NCBI GenBank assembly: GCA_947456315.1
Contig: CANGRU010000140.1
Span: 1-5,388 of the forward strand
Length of the DNA: 5,388 nt
DNA from: Beijerinckiaceae bacterium
GTDB lineage: Bacteria; Pseudomonadota; Alphaproteobacteria; Rhizobiales; Beijerinckiaceae
Direction: 5' to 3'
The notes beneath the pieces were generated by a model, which worked only from the letters and a program-made list of their open reading frames with translations, did not search any database and was not told where the DNA came from. The translations under genes were made by a program, and so were the position numbers. Positions 5,254-5,388 of this stretch are shown here, one piece after another; within the stretch, counting starts at the first letter, position 1; the number at the start of each line of letters is the position of its first letter.

Positions 5254-5388
5254 TCACCAGAAACCCGCCTGCGCTGCAGACCGCACCAGCAATTGCAGGG
5301 CGAGAAGAGTCAGCACCACTTTCAATGTGGTGCGATATTTCTTTTCAGGCAGATGATGCAGGGCGACTTCGCCCAGCCAATTGCCTGC
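5254..5388 (-). CDS. C-terminal end of a probable TauE/SafE sulfite exporter-family membrane protein (partial)
   Basis: Reading the minus strand from the window edge gives 44 codons ending at TGA (5256-5254). The frame stays open throughout and is too short at the edge to stand out. It begins GNWLGEVALHHLPEKKYRT and continues with one hydrophobic helix, LKVVLTLLALQLLVRS, and a short tail ending AGFW. The pattern (G-x-x-LG, a short helix, LPE, a basic residue, then a final membrane helix with LL near its end) is that of the C-terminus of TauE/SafE anion exporters, which expel sulfite or organosulfonates. Most of the gene lies beyond the right edge, so the family is only moderately supported. 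It is convergent with the CMD-family gene and shares a hairpin with it. A sulfite exporter would fit the sulfur-responsive unit further left, but nothing here shows common control. Confidence 0.6.
   Translation of the reverse strand, partial: AGNWLGEVALHHLPEKKYRTTLKVVLTLLALQLLVRSAAQAGFW

Overview
The window looks like chromosomal DNA from an alphaproteobacterium, most likely of the Hyphomicrobiales. I infer this from the fairly GC-rich codon use, the short leaders with AGGAG-type ribosome binding sites, and the combination of an OxyR with a BigR/SqrR-type ArsR repressor. The genus cannot be told from the sequence. There are no tRNA or rRNA genes, insertion sequences, CRISPR arrays or long repeats. 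No gap without a gene exceeds about 140 bases.

Layout. (1) At the left edge is the C-terminal two thirds of a peroxide sensor, OxyR, with both redox cysteines. (2) Next is a small, unrecognised secreted protein. (3) The core is a three-gene unit at 1200-2655: an ArsR-family repressor with the BigR/SqrR dithiol pair, then two half-size YeeE/YedE (DUF395) membrane proteins of the PmpA/PmpB kind. A promoter (TTGGAC-16-TATATT) and a 15-base palindrome at the expected transcription start lie directly in front of it. (4) A GC-rich hairpin ends that unit. (5) A second same-strand cluster, 2721-5218, encodes a class I SAM-dependent methyltransferase, a 12-helix MFS transporter and a carboxymuconolactone decarboxylase-family protein, with 26-27 base gaps. 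(6) A hairpin at 5225-5246 separates this cluster from a convergent minus-strand gene. Only the last 44 codons of that gene are present, and they look like the C-terminus of a TauE/SafE sulfite exporter-type protein.

How the parts may work together. The best supported story is sulfur and redox control. The ArsR protein should sense persulfides or polysulfides through Cys30 and Cys96, leave the palindrome and release expression of itself and the PmpA/PmpB pair. The pair carries three membrane cysteines in family motifs and is probably a transporter for a reduced sulfur species such as thiosulfate. The TauE/SafE-like gene at the right edge would fit sulfite export, and OxyR at the left edge fits oxidant defence. 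No persulfide dioxygenase, rhodanese, SQR or TusA-like gene lies inside the window. The methyltransferase-MFS-CMD cluster has no demonstrable sulfur link; its substrate is unknown.
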